64,000 nucleotides of DNA from Aphrophora alni (lineage: Eukaryota; Arthropoda; Insecta; Hemiptera; Aphrophoridae). Position numbers and translations under genes: made by a program. Below the pieces are notes generated by a model. The model was not told the DNA's origin and made no database searches. It worked only from the letters and a program-made list of their open reading frames with translations. Of this stretch, positions 41,401-53,215 are shown piece after piece (the first letter of the stretch is position 1; each line of letters begins with the position of its first letter). Where the stretch lies: contig OY740774.1 of the NCBI GenBank assembly GCA_963513935.1, positions 89,726,424 through 89,790,423 of the forward strand. Direction: 5' to 3'.

Positions 41401-41916
41401 TATTTTTAGACAAATGTAGACATTGTTATTACAAGTAAAGTAAACTTCACAATAGGTTATAAAGTACTTTAAGGAAAATCATTTAGCCAATTTTGAAAAA
41501 TCTAACTGTAATGTGATTCTTTTTTTTAAATTTCAGATTGTAGTAAAATTTTAATTTACGTCAATTAAATTTTTAATAAATTGTTATATAAAGCAACACC
41601 TCTAGTAATTCATTTCGTTAACAATCAATCATAAAGTTTATTAAAAATAGTTTCTATCCGAAATAAATATAAACAAATAGATCCACTCTGACATGTTGAA
41701 AAAAACAAAATGAGACATTATTTTTCTATGTGCAAAAAGATACAGATTGAATGTTTTCTAAAAAATCTAAACTTGTACTTTCAGCGCATCACTACACATT
41801 CTCTGTATTAAAAAACAAAAAATTAAATCAGAAGTTTAATATTAAAATACCCACTATATGTGTATATTATAAAATGTGCTAGGAAAATGTTTTATTGGAA
41901 GTAGGTCTACAATAAT
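38466..41916. other. AT-rich non-genic stretch
   Basis: No gene could be supported. The longest frame is 132 codons at 39555-39953 (+), with a composition expected of AT-rich DNA and no motif. 40700-41000 is GC-richer and has frames on both strands (40716-40961 minus, 40877-41143 plus) but no recognisable domain. Confidence 0.35.
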
Positions 41917-42039
41917 GATTCGAATTTACCCCTAACCACAATCACTGGAAACTTTAAAATAAAACACAACTATTTGATTAATTGTTCTTTATTTAGTATT
42001 CTTTCCACTAAATACCCTGATGTACATTTCGATAACATG
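41917..42039 (-). repeat. Penelope-like element flanking direct repeat, 3' copy
   Basis: This ~123-bp block is about 90% similar to 43238-43361, both read on the minus strand. It includes TTCGAATTTACCCCTAACCA, a TTTGATTAATTGTTCTTTAT block and CCCTGATGTACATTTC (plus-strand letters). At its minus-strand 5' end it begins inside the stem II loop of the hammerhead-like motif (42011-42060). Direct repeats of this kind around Penelope-like elements are called pseudo-LTRs. Confidence 0.8.
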
Positions 42040-42060
42040 GTTATCATCATCGTCTTGCTT
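42011..42060 (-). ncRNA. Hammerhead-ribozyme-like motif of the minus-strand Penelope-like element
   Basis: Read on the minus strand, the core-position heptamer is ACGATGA (42053-42047), followed by an extra T. Stem II is GATAAC, loop CAT, GTTATC. Then come GAAA (42030-42027), a small stem III around TGTACA, TC (42020-42019) and AGGG. The layout and 3' half match the motif at 60029-60077. The second stem II pair is A-U here and G-C there, a compensatory difference. The 5' strand of stem I (AAGCAAG side) does not pair with AGGGTATT, and the C3 and U4 positions are A and C, so it is very probably inactive. Confidence 0.5.
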
Positions 42061-42592
42061 CTAAACTAAATCTAAACTTAAATATCTATTTGTGAAATAA
42101 AATTAAACCTAAAACTATAATAATCTGAATTCAAGCTAAAATCTCGCCCACTCCACAGATCAGTTGGCCAGTAAGATAGAGGCTTGGATTGGCCCTTTGT
42201 CAAATTATTGTTATATATCTTTGACCTATGGAGGGGGTGAAAGATAACTGTACCTGTAACAAAGCTAATGAGGACAGGTGGCCTACTCTTTACAAAAGTC
42301 TTTATAAATTTAACAATACAATTTAATGTAACTACTTATTTTATTACATCTGTATTATCCCTAGATTACTAAGAAAGTTAATATATATCTTACAACTAAT
42401 TGAATGCATATGTCACTTTGATATACTTAATACAGATTTCACATCTAATAAAATACATATGAAAATTCTAACTTAACTTGTTATATATAGACATAACTTA
42501 ATATCTGTATATAGAACTTATAACTAAAATACATAGTTAATTTTACATAACTTAAAATCTGTATTTCCCTAAGGTTACCGTGAAAATTAATA
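42040..42592 (-). other. 3' non-coding region of the minus-strand Penelope-like element
   Basis: The ~550 bp between the end of the reading frame and the hammerhead-like motif equals in length the matching region of the plus-strand copy (59479-60028). It shares phrases with it, such as GGAGTGG followed by TTTTAGCTT just before the motif. Confidence 0.55.
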
Positions 42593-43222
42593 TCATTGTT
42601 TCAACAAAGAGAAAAGACAAGAATTAGGGATAGGTCCTTTATCTGCATTTAATAACTTGTTCTCATTGCCTTTTGCTACGAAAATGCTTTCATAACTGTT
42701 CAATAACTTGTTAGAGATTACATTTTTCACTAGTTTTACATTATTCAAATCTAAATCATGATTTGTTTCTAGTATATGTTCAGCTACACTAGACTTTTCC
42801 AGCCTGTCGTATTTGATGTGAGATAAATGTTCTTTAAATCTAGTCAATACTTTTCTCTTTGTTTGTCCAAGATATTTCTTATCACATGTATTACAATTTG
42901 TTTCATAAATTTCTGACCTCTACAACAGCGGAATTTTATCTTTTGGGTTACCTAATAAATTTTAAATAGAATTTTGGTTTTTGTATGCTATTTAAAAATT
43001 ATAATGACTGAAAATAGAACCCAGACTATTGGTGAGGGGTGAATCATGAGATAAACTTATATATCTAACTTTAATTTCTTCCGGTTCGTGGAATTTTTTA
43101 AAAATATTTTTTTTAAATATCGTTGAATTTTTTCTACCATTGTTTAGTTTCTGTTTCCTTAATATATTATCAATAATTTTAGGATCAAATCCATTAAGAT
43201 ACAATCTTGTTAGGCACTGTGG
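42593..43222 (-). pseudogene. Penelope-like element, C-terminal RT and GIY-YIG endonuclease fragment
   Basis: Frames in minus-strand order are as follows. 43222-42992 has NGFDPKIIDNILRKQKLNNG and VRYISLSHDSPLTNSL. A broken stretch (42991-42848) has LLGNPKDKIP and a GIY-YIG-like segment with EIY, cysteines and YLGQTKRK. 42847-42593 has MTRFKEHLSHIKYDRLEKSS, SVAEHILETNH and the end GPIPNSCLFSLLKQ. These correspond block by block to 58880-59478. Penelope-like elements carry an RT followed by a GIY-YIG nuclease, and here only the tail of the RT and the nuclease remain. The first Gly of GIY is Glu, and a stop falls just before it. The 5' edge lies about 20 bp from the upstream flanking repeat, so most of the RT was lost by internal deletion. 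Confidence 0.85.
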
Positions 43223-43237
43223 TGAAATTCACAATCA

Positions 43238-43361
43238 TGTTTCGAATTTACCCCTAACCACAACCGTCACTGGAAACTTTAAAATAAAACACAATTATTT
43301 GATTAATTGTTCTTTATTTATTCTTTCCACTAAATGCCCTGATGTACATTTCAATAACATG
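43238..43361 (-). repeat. Penelope-like element flanking direct repeat, 5' copy
   Basis: Second copy of the block at 41917-42039, with small indels (a CGT insertion and a loss of three bases). It keeps only the 3' half of the hammerhead-like motif (plus-strand CCCTGATGTACATTTC). Similarity stops at AACATG, as in the other copy. Confidence 0.8.
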
Positions 43362-43879
43362 TACATAGGTCTACAGTTAGATTTAAAATGATTAATGTTA
43401 AAACAATCATAATAAATGAACAAAACAAATTACACAAAATACACATGGTATTATTTACCCCAAGTATATCGCATGAACACAGGCACACTAACACTTTATA
43501 ATTCATAATATAACGTACAATTTTAAATTAACAATTAAATTGTATTAAAATATTATTAAACAAAAATGTATAAGTTTTCAATTAAAAACCAAAAATTCTT
43601 AAAATTGCGTCGGCTCTGAGAATGTTAATCAAATTTTACAAAATATACCCCTCATCCTACCATTTTCGAATCACTCAGTTTCCTTTATAGTCTCAATTTG
43701 CCAATACAGTACGTTGCAGTTTAGCACTGCTTTGAGTTGTAAAGAAAGTCACGTAAATTTATGAGTAAATTAATTCCATATTTACTACTGCTTCTGCCTC
43801 CTTTCAACGATAACTCTAAAACTGTAATTTTAAGAAATTCTATCTATTTGGTTTTGTTTGGATCCTTAGAATTAACTTT
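43362..43879. other. AT-rich non-genic stretch
   Basis: Nothing recognisable. Confidence 0.4.
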
Positions 43880-44840
43880 TTACTACAAATTTATCAAAAT
43901 TGTTAGAGATCATTTTAGAAAATTGTAATAATAAGTTTTATCCTTACTGCAGCTTCCTTCCCAAGTTTTGAGCTTGATTTGAATTACATTTGTCCATAAA
44001 TGTAAGAACGTTTGAGTAAATTTTCTTAAATTTAAAGCGTCTTTAATTAATTTCGAATCTTTATGCTCGAACAAATTCAAAATTTTAAATACAACCATTC
44101 TATTTTACAACAACCTTTACGAAATTGGCAAATCATTTACAAATGTGGTTCGCGCAATTAATATTAATATTAACAAACACGAAAAAAACTTCCCCGGGGT
44201 CATTGGATCTATCCAAACTGTTCTTGAAAGATCTTACCCAAAAGAGATACTAATGTCTACTCTACTTGAAAACACAACGGCACTATTTTCATCCTGAACA
44301 TACACCGCTGGCTGGTCTTACGGGAACAAAGATTAAACGTTTTATAAAAGACTTCACGACTAGCCTTCTATTCGGGGTAGACTATGCAACCCACGATGCA
44401 CAGATATAACAGGAAGTATTACAAGAAAAGTGTTGTATTTCATCATAATAGTATATAACTAAAATCTTTTCAACCTTTAACGAAGAAAGGAAAAACCATT
44501 AATTTACTTTACTAGGTCTACTGAATGCCCATCTAATTTGGAAGTAAGTTGGTTTAGAAGTCCAATTGTGAAATGTTTTATACATATATTTAAATCCTAC
44601 TTTTTCAATACAAATGCGTAAAATCGTTGGAAATCATTAAAAAATAATTCAAAGTTTTAATCTTTCTTCCTAAATGTTGAGATTTGCATTAGTTTTGCTG
44701 TAAATGTGAGAAAGTTTATACATATTTTGTTTAATTTAAAGCGTGTTTAATTAATTTTGAATCCTTATCTTCAAGCAACTTCAAAATATTTTAATCAAAC
44801 CATTCTATTTTAAAACAACCCTTACAAAATCTCTTCTTGA
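43880..44840. repeat. Diverged direct duplication, ~710-bp period
   Basis: A ~230-bp block at 43.90-44.13 kb resembles one at 44.61-44.84 kb. Shared phrases are AATTTAAAGCGT, TTTAATTAATTT, GAATC.TTAT, and CCATTCTATTTTA followed by ACAACC. The ~480 bp between the copies is GC-richer and unrecognised. It may be one repeat family inserted twice or an old segmental duplication. Confidence 0.5.
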
Positions 44841-45730
44841 GACATTCAACCAACATCAAAATAATTAATAAACTGATTTTAATTGCAAAATCATAGTAAT
44901 TGGGAGTGAATAATCATTAGACAAGAGGAATAAAAAGAAACGATTTGATATAGTCTTCCTATCAATTAAACCTGAAGCTATGATGATTGCCTCAATTTGA
45001 AAACATCTTCTTCAAGTTTGTGGATGGTTTTAAGGAAGTCCTTCATTATAGTAACAAAACGTCACAATTAAAATAAGACAATATTAGAGTGAATTTATAA
45101 TGGGATTTGTTGAGATGGATTTGTGTAAATCAACTTTTGAATTTCTAAGCATTATTTTTATTTAAAAATTCTGAAGCAACGATTGAACCTACAATTATAG
45201 TCGACTAAACCCAACACTATTGTGTTGGGGGAAAAAGTTTATCCAAAGGTTGAATAGAAACGTGTATACATCGTTCAACAGTTAAAAAATTCCATTAAAA
45301 TACCTGGAATGGATAAAACATGCATCCATTATTACCTAAAACTTTACTTCAGTGATTAGTATAACACATGATTTCTTGTAAATCCTATCGATTGCGGTCG
45401 TCGATCTACATGCAGACTGTAAAGCTGAACAAATAATGTCTTTTAATATCATTAATCACACGTTTGAATAAATCAATTTGTATTATGTAAGATTTTATTT
45501 ATTTAGAAACCATAACCTATAATAAAAATAACAATAATTCTGAATTTAAAAAAAAATACAAAAAAATCATTTAAAACCACTTGTATACCCACACACAACA
45601 ACATTAAAATTAAAAAAATAAAAGGTAAAAACGTTTTAAATATGTTTATACTGTGTAGTCAAGAAACTTTTAAACCAGTCAACGAAATGGATTCTCAACG
45701 GCAATTTGTTTATTTAAGCAGCAAAGGTAT
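44841..45730. other. AT-rich non-genic stretch
   Basis: No supported feature. Confidence 0.4.
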
Positions 45731-46510
45731 TTGTTTATTTGCAAAATATTGACTTCCATTGGTTCCTTAAAATATTTAGGAAGTTTATTCATAGAATGGG
45801 TAAAAGTAGAAGATGGTAATATTTCAAAAGCCACCAATTTGTGATGTAGTCCTCTACAAATAATATCGTATTATGTGCAACTCCATCAAATTACAAGCTG
45901 AAAGACTCTTAAACTTCTAATATAACATTACTACTAAAGTTTACATATAATTAAAGTTATTTGTTTATTTACAAATATTGACTTCCATTGCCTCCTTAAA
46001 ATATTTAGGAAGTTTATTCATAGAGCGGGTAAAAGTAGAAGATGATAATATTTCAAAAGCCAAAAATTTGTGATGAAGTCCACTACAAATAATATCGTAT
46101 TATGTGCAACTACATCAATATTACAAGCTGAAAGACTCTTCAACTCGTAATATAACATTACTACTAAAGTTTACATATAGTTAAAGATATATATTGTTTA
46201 TTTACAAATATTGACTTCCATTGGTTCCTTAAGCTATGTAGGAATTTGATTAATAGAATAGGCTAAAAGTAGAAGATGATAATATTTCAAAAGCCACCAA
46301 TTTGTGATGTAGTCCACTACAAATAATATCGTATTATGTGCAACTACATCAATATTACAAGCTGAAAGACTCTTCAACTCGTAATATAACATTACTACTA
46401 AAGTTTACATATAATTAAAGATATATGTATATTGTTTATTTACAAATATTGACTTTCGTTGGTTGCTTAAACTATGTAGGAATTTGATTCAATGAATGGG
46501 CTAGAAAGCC
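45731..46510. repeat. Tandem array, ~233-bp unit, about 3.3 copies
   Basis: TTGTTTATTT starts units at 45731, 45961, 46194 and 46432. Each full unit continues with ATTGACTTCCATTG, AGTAGAAGATG.TAATATTTC, AAAAGCCA, AATAATATCGTATTATGTGC and ACTACTAAAGTTTACATATA. The fourth copy stops after about 80 bp, where the mariner-type fragment (46467-46770) begins. Confidence 0.93.
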
Positions 46511-46770
46511 ACCAATCTGTGCTGTTGTACGGAAACCCATCCACAATGACACACTGATAGCAACTCCTAACAAATGACTCGTACGCTCTTGTAAAGTAAT
46601 TATGTGGAATCCTAAGAAGTTCCTCTTCTATAACGCTCTTCAAAATTATCATCATTGTTGAAACTATAAGTGTACACTTGCTCATTTACCCCATGAAAAA
46701 AGTCTCGTGCAGTTATCAGAAGAAGGGGTGGCCAATTTAAGAACTGTCTTCCACGACCAATCCAACCGTT
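46467..46770 (-). pseudogene. Mariner/IS630-type transposase, C-terminal fragment
   Basis: The minus-strand translation starts with GWIGRGRQFLNWPP, then LLLITARDFF and VNEQVY, where mariner-type transposases have W-PARSPDL-P-DFFLWG. After a change of frame near 46675 it continues EEELLRIPHNYFTRAYESF and VRSCYQCVIVDG, the usual C-terminal helix pattern RIP...F....RC..CI...G. The Asp of the SPDL motif is not recognisable, so the third catalytic residue appears lost. It is not the same copy as 35675-36655. Its 3' end runs into the partial fourth unit of the tandem array. Confidence 0.75.
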
Positions 46771-49700
46771 TTACAACTACAAAGGAAAATAAAATTGTAC
46801 TCAAAAAAATAATTTGGTTTCTGTTTTAATGTAATTGTTGTTTAATTTACATAGTTGAACAATTACACCATAGGCGATATTTTTTTTTTTTTTTGTGTTG
46901 CAGTCATTTTGTTTCTATAAACACCAATATGTTAAAATTTTCCAACAACATTTTTGGTAACTTTATTAAAATATATGTAAGGCTTCAAAAGAATCGGTTG
47001 GGAAATAAGCAATTAATAGAAAATCAAAAAAAAAGTGTACCTCTTCGTGGGACGACTTTACAAGTTTGTAGTATGAATAAGATTAAAACTTTGGATCCCT
47101 CATTTGAATTTCTGTTAAGAAGTCTTTGAGGGGTGTCAAAGTATCATTGATACTTCATGCTTCTTAAGTGGTAATTTATCTCTTTATCAAGTTTATAGTA
47201 AAATTACAGAAAACCTATGAGATAGTATTAATACGTGGGTATGGTTTGGTTAAACAATCCTATTCGTTGTATTGACACTAGTTAGTGAAACTGAGCACGC
47301 GCAGGGTGTATCAGTCAGCTGTTACAACTCATTGTTGTAAAATTCGTCGTTTTAGATTATTTCTAAAGAGTGCAACAGTAAATAATACTGTCACTTAATA
47401 TTTTTCAATTTTATTTTCATGATGGATGTGACGTTTATGACACAACTTTACTCACTGTGACGAATAAAAATACGTAATATTGTTTCAAATACACCAAAAA
47501 TAAATATTACGGTTTATAAGAGAAATACGAATAATTAATAATTAAGAAAATTTTTAAGAAACGAACACTGGCTGTAAAAATTGAAGTATTGGCACATTTT
47601 TAATTATTGATCTACACTTCCTGCCAAATCAGAAAATTCCGTTTAGTTTTTTAAATATATTAAATTTTTTGCATATACTCAAATGAAACAGAATTAAATA
47701 ATTTGTAGTCTTTTCTTTTTCGCACAAGTATGTGTGTTTGTATTTTCTCTTTCTTTTATCCTTCAAAGAGATTCACTTTACCACAGTAAAACCCTAAACT
47801 GAATCCCGCTATAAAAGTGCGGCAAGAGATAAACTCCTGTTGTCTGCGTGTAATAAATAAGCTTAAGTTTTATTTGTGTTCTAAATCACACATTTTGTGG
47901 TTTTCTCATTGTGTATGTGTAGTTCTTCGGCGTAAATGCATTTTTTTTTTCTGTTTTAATAACATCCAATAGTACCTTTGTTGGTCAATTGTCAAAAAAA
48001 ATTTAAAAACCTAAATTCTAAATACGTAACTCTTATCCTGATACAAGAAATTTTAAATTTCTGTTTAGTTTTAGAAACATTTTATTTGTTGTATACCTTT
48101 AAATATTTACGTTAAATGGTTTATATTTTGTAATGTATTTACTTGATATTTCAAACATTCATCAACATATTGGGAATGAAATATCGCAAAATTTCCATAA
48201 CAAAACACAACTTTTCATTGTTTAAAAATAACCATTAGTTTTAGCATGTATTTCTTCAGTTATGTGTTTGAGTAACAACCAAAGATGATTTAGTCATTCA
48301 AGCACAGTCTTACGTCGCGTAAACGCACGCACTTATGCACACACGCGTATTCAAACAGAATTCATACATATATACAGTATACTATTTTAGCAGTTGTCTT
48401 TTTGGAACATTGCCCATTATTTTTTCCAAAGATTAAAATAAGCGATCTGAACCAAAGGAATATCGGTACTCATTTTCATTGAAATAGGTTTAATAGTTGC
48501 AGAGATAAATAGTAATGGCTGAAATTGAGTGATTTTAAGAAAAATACATTTAACTCAAAAATCGTAAATTATCAATTTTATTATTATTATTATTGTTCAA
48601 CTTTAATTCAAATTAAAGCCGAAGTATAAACCCAAAAGCAATAACTATTTCACTTCCTGTTACATACAAAACCTTTGATTATAATCATTAGTATATTTAT
48701 AAGATGCGAATATCTGGGTAAAGGAATTGAAAGATAATATTAAATGGTGCTTCAAAAGAAAAGTTTAGAAATACAGCTCCGTTTTGTGAAAACGATTTCT
48801 ATAATTGGTTCAATTTGTATTCAAGTCCCCCCCCCCCTTCATTATTCATACACTAATGATGGAGATGATTTATTATTTATTTTAAAGTAATACGTTCAGT
48901 CTGTATATCAGATAATTCATAAGTTTAACTTGGGTTAAGAAAATAAGTTTATTAAATATTGTAATGACGTACTTTGTCATTACAAGGATAACTTTAGAAC
49001 AATAGTTCCCAAAATGCTATTAAATATCAAACTTACAATGTGAATGATAATGCAGTTGTATTTGTAAGAGAATAAATAGATGACTTCCTTTCCTCTTTCT
49101 AATAACCCTATTCACAGAAGAATTTTTGATTTATTTGAAATATAGAGAATATTTCATTTGTTTAAACTTCGTATGAGTGACATTTTTACTTTTTAGTTAG
49201 ATAAAAGTCCATATGTGTTGGAAAAACTACTATGCTTTTTTTTGTTCCTTTCATATGGGAAAATAATTGTTACAGAATTTTTGTTCTCTTGTGAATTAAA
49301 AACGGAGACGACTGTTTTCAATGCAATCAACCAATTTTTTTTAAACATGGTGACAAATGGGAGAAGTTTCTTGGTGAAAGTTGGAAAATAAATAAAACAA
49401 ACAAATGTTAAGTTTAAAAACCACCAAAAGCCTCGTGTGACATTTCCCTCTTAACGGTCACTTTGAACTTACACACCTCGTTAGATGTTATCAGAATTGG
49501 AGCAGTACTATTTAATGTCAGTCACAAGGTTTTCCTGGTTTATACTATTAGGATATAAACTGTAATGTTATCTTCTACGCTTGAAATATCTTAAAATGGA
49601 ATTCAGAGAAGTTAAAGTAGACATAGAAGTGCAAAGATTATTTCCTACATAATACCTAAAGTGACAACTTCACCATGAAAACTGTGACATGACACACCGT

Positions 49701-50929
49701 GTTTACTTAGTGGCATGATATAAATATAACTCGTAGATTATATTGCACATTTTCGTTATCGAGCTGAGGGTTGATACATGTCACAATCTAGTTTCTAAAG
49801 GGAGACGATTGACGTCTATATCTCTTGATAAACAAAAATTAGTATGAATATAAAAATAATTTGAGTTTGAAATTAGCAATGAAAATATCAATCAACAGTG
49901 GATTTATCACAATATAAATATTTTTTAAATAGAGTACGAATTTTCCCACTTACACATCCCCAAAATAAAATAATAACTAATAAAAAATGTTTGTCACTAA
50001 AAATGTTATTTCGATAGTTGTTAATAAAAAAGAGATGATACACCATGGTCACCGTCTTTAAAAAAATATTTATCCAACAGCTTAAACCTGCTTTACTTGT
50101 GCCTACACACTTCTTCACAGTAAATCGTGATTTGTTTCAAATTGAACTTTTAATGACAGCAGTCAATGTACATTTTTGTTTTCCCCCAATAATTCCTAAA
50201 CTGTGATATTTCTTAAGTTTCAATTTTTTGTACACGTGTTTGGATCACTTTTCATTAAAATATTAACGAAATCTGTAGATAAAGTACGTCTTTTTGTCGT
50301 ACAAAAAGCCCGTCGCTTCGGCTGATTTTAATTATTTACCAATATCTCACGCACCTAACTTTTTGAGGCATGGCATCTAAAATGTTTTATTTAGATCCTC
50401 GAACAAAATTTAGTCGTTAAAAACATTTTTTTAAAATCGTATTTTTATATTTTATTTCTACCACCAAATTTTATGTTATAAAAACGAAATTGAAAGTCTC
50501 GATTATGTTAAAATATACCAACATACCAAATTTGATTAACATACCCTAACGCTTTTGGGACGTAGAGCACTACACAGACGACAGACATTATTCTTAAAAT
50601 CAAAAATCATTTCTTAATTCGGTGCGATTCAAAACAGATATGTCTGCAAAAATGTTTCATATCGATTTGTTCACGCAATTCACAACTACGTAATGTGATT
50701 GGTTTACAATATAAACGAGTAGACGCTTAAGGCGGACTAGTAATAACACATACTATATTTATGTTTCTAGGCATACTGAAGGGCTCTTGTCACTTCCTGC
50801 ATGATAAAGTCCCAACATTATTATCTTCAGTAGGGCAAATATTATGGTCATGGACAGAAATCATTTATCTTAGCGAGTTCACTTCTTACACTTAGAAGAG
50901 TACTGTATATAACCAGCTATTCAACATTC
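46771..50929. other. AT-rich non-genic stretch
   Basis: No gene could be supported. Simple features are poly-T near 46881-46894, poly-C near 48828-48837 and an ATT run near 48578-48596. A TATAAAAG word at 47812 has no recognisable gene downstream. A CACAGACGACAGAC phrase at 50572 is typical of old interspersed repeats. Confidence 0.35.
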
Positions 50930-51772
50930 AAAAATCTTCCTGTTCGTAACTATTTCTTCACTCTCTTTCCATTCTTTTTCTTCCAATTTGATTTCTTAGA
51001 TTACATCAGTAATTCCCCACGTCTATGTTAACACTATATCTCTTCATTTTTCCTCTTGACATCCAATACAATATCGGTTTCCTCCGTACAAAAAAAAAAC
51101 CATCCAGATATACAAGCAGGTATTCAATACTCAAACATCTTTCTATATCAAACTATTTCTTCTCTATTTGTCCATTAGTCTTCCACCAATTCTATCTATT
51201 TCATTACTTCAGTAATTGCCCTCATTCAGGCTTCCAGTATTTTTCTTATTTATATCTCCTCACTGACACTAAAATATCGGTTTTGTCACTCTCTTCCTCC
51301 ATAATAAAATCTGCTATCTGACACTGACACTCCATAATAAATTTCTATCTGCTACTGACATAATCAATGATAAAATTGTGATGATCCATATATACAACAA
51401 GATATTGAATACTTAAGCTTCTTAAAGACTCCAACTCTTTTTTCCCTATCTGTCATTCGCCTTCCTCCAATTCTCTTTATTGCATTACTTCAGTTATTGC
51501 CCTCATCCATGTTACCAGTATTTCTCTTCTATTTCTTCCTCCTGACATTTTATACAATATCGGTTTTGTCTGTCTCTCCTTCTTCATACTGAATTAACTA
51601 TCTATTACGGACATTATAAATTATTGTGGTTTGATCTTCCATATATGCAGCAAGGTATTCAACACTTAAACCACTTTCTGTTCCGAACTACTTCTTTTAT
51701 ATCTGTCCATTCGTCTTCCTCCAATTATTTGTGTTAAATTACTTCAGTAAATCCTCTCATACATTGTACCAT
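50930..51772. repeat. Pyrimidine-rich tandem array, ~250-bp unit, left part
   Basis: The anchor TTACTTCAGTAATTGCC or its variant recurs at about 51002, 51205, 51485 and 51739, spacings of roughly 200-280 bp. Around it the units share CTTCCTCCAATT, CCAGTATTT, TACAATATCGGTTTTGTC, AGGTATTCAA and CTTTCTGT words. Units differ in length through indels. The 98-codon frame at 51025-51321 reflects the stop-poor pyrimidine strand and is not a gene. Confidence 0.8.
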
Positions 51773-52430
51773 GTGGGCCTATAACTTCAATAATTTTAAA
51801 ATAAATTTCTTTTCGTTTTGTTAATACGCTAAAGTAAAATGACGGATTTGACCTGGTTCAATAACATGTTTGGGGGATCCCCCGAGGTGGGGGGTAGGTA
51901 ACGCGTTTTCTTTGGGGATATGATTATATGACATGATTATATCGACCGATGTCATGCTGGGCGGAAGCCTCCTCCTGCTTTTTGTGGACCTTCATTAGTT
52001 TTGAAGTAGGTTGAATTCGATAATCATTTTACTTTTCTGTTTTATTGTTGATTATTATAATTTCAGGTATAAATCGTAAAAGAATTATTGTATTTGAATT
52101 AAGTATTTTTAAAAAAATTTTTTTACACAGGGTCCACGTGAACATGCACAAGTTCTCGATTCTGTGAAGATCCCTTAAAAAGTGACTGAAGTTGTTTCCT
52201 GTATTTTTATTTTTACGTGTCGGTTGTGTATTTTGAATAAGTGTCATTTCAAAGTGAAACAAATTAATAAATTGCTGTAAACTTTACAACTTGTGTTTAT
52301 TAGCAATAGTTCTTATAAATAAACTCCACTGATAAAACCTTGTACCCCAGTGAAGAATTGACAGTGGACAATACAGCTACTATTGGAAACAAATTACTTA
52401 TTTTTATATATATATTAATGGTACAACATC
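51773..52430. mobile_element. Unclassified ~650-bp insertion splitting the pyrimidine-rich array
   Basis: The array breaks after CATACATTGTACCA and resumes at CCAGTATTTCTC, the phrase expected next in the unit. The interposed segment lacks the array words. It includes a perfect palindrome GGGGGATCCCCC (51872-51883), a G-rich patch, and a 77-codon minus-strand frame (52029-52262) without known motifs. TACCAT and ATGGTA occur at the two edges, too short to count as terminal repeats. It may be a mobile element of unknown class or other inserted DNA. Confidence 0.4.
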
Positions 52431-52720
52431 TTTCCAGTATTTCTCTCGTGACATTCAATACAATATCCGTTTTGTCAGTCTGTCCTACTCTATACCAAAT
52501 TCAATATCTACTACCAATTAATCAATGATATAATTTGACCTATTCAATACTTAAACCTCTTTCTGTTTCCAATCAATTCTTCTTATCTAATCTTTCTTCT
52601 GCCTTCAAACCTATTTTTTGCATTACTTCAGTAACTTTTATTTCTTCCTTCTGATACAAAATATTTTGTCCTTCACCAGTTTTTAAATTAATTTTCTAAT
52701 ACGAATCTAGCCAATAATAT
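52431..52720. repeat. Pyrimidine-rich tandem array, right part
   Basis: The array resumes with CCAGTATTTCTC, then GACATTCAATACAATATC, TATTCAATACTTAAACCTCT, CTTTCTGTTTCC and TTGCATTACTTCAGTAA, in the order seen in the left part. About one unit. Confidence 0.75.
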
Positions 52721-52867
52721 AAACTTAATAACCCAACTTACTCCGTCCGACTTTGAACATCGTACTGATTTTCTAAGTAAATTCGTTTTTTAAAATACAA
52801 AATTATATTTTGATTTTGAATAGCTAATATGTATCCACTTATAAGAGAGCACACTCCTGTCTCATTA

Positions 52868-52870
<3 letters not shown>

Positions 52871-52918
<48 letters not shown>
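52871..52918. repeat. (AT)n microsatellite
   Basis: About 24 AT dinucleotides, uninterrupted. The 115-codon minus-strand frame spanning it is an artefact. Confidence 0.96.
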
Positions 52919-52920
<2 letters not shown>

Positions 52921-53084
52921 ATTATTTCCCTTTTTCAAATATTTAAAGAAATTAAATTGAACGTGTCTGTTGTTCACTTTACCTTTGCTAGTGTTTTCGT
53001 TATCTCTCACTTCTCTACAAAACCTAAATCTTTCACACAAGTAGTACAAACAATATATATCTATTAGAAGTTTAGGACACTTCA

Positions 53085-53215
53085 ATTACCCGGTAGATTA
53101 CATGTTAAGTGTCAACCATCACTAAAGGGATTTGCTCTACATAATAGGATTTGGATCCTATCCCATGGGAACTCTTATACAGGTACTCCTGGATTCCCAC
53201 AGGACTCCATTACGT
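53085..53215 (-). repeat. Dispersed repeat copy B (relative at 15040-15125)
   Basis: The minus strand carries CACAGGA-like or CCTGTGGGAATCC words, AATCCTATTATG, AATCCCT, GACACTTAACATGTAATCTA and GGTAATT in the order of the 15-kb copy. The plus strand also has a small palindrome, GGATTTGGATCC. Confidence 0.6.

Noticed and set aside
47805..47860. TATA-box-like CCGCTATAAAAGTGCGG
   Set aside because: No gene or transcribed unit could be recognised downstream; TATAAAA words are frequent in AT-rich DNA.
52738..53085. 115-codon minus-strand frame
   Set aside because: It runs through an AT microsatellite and has no domain on either side.
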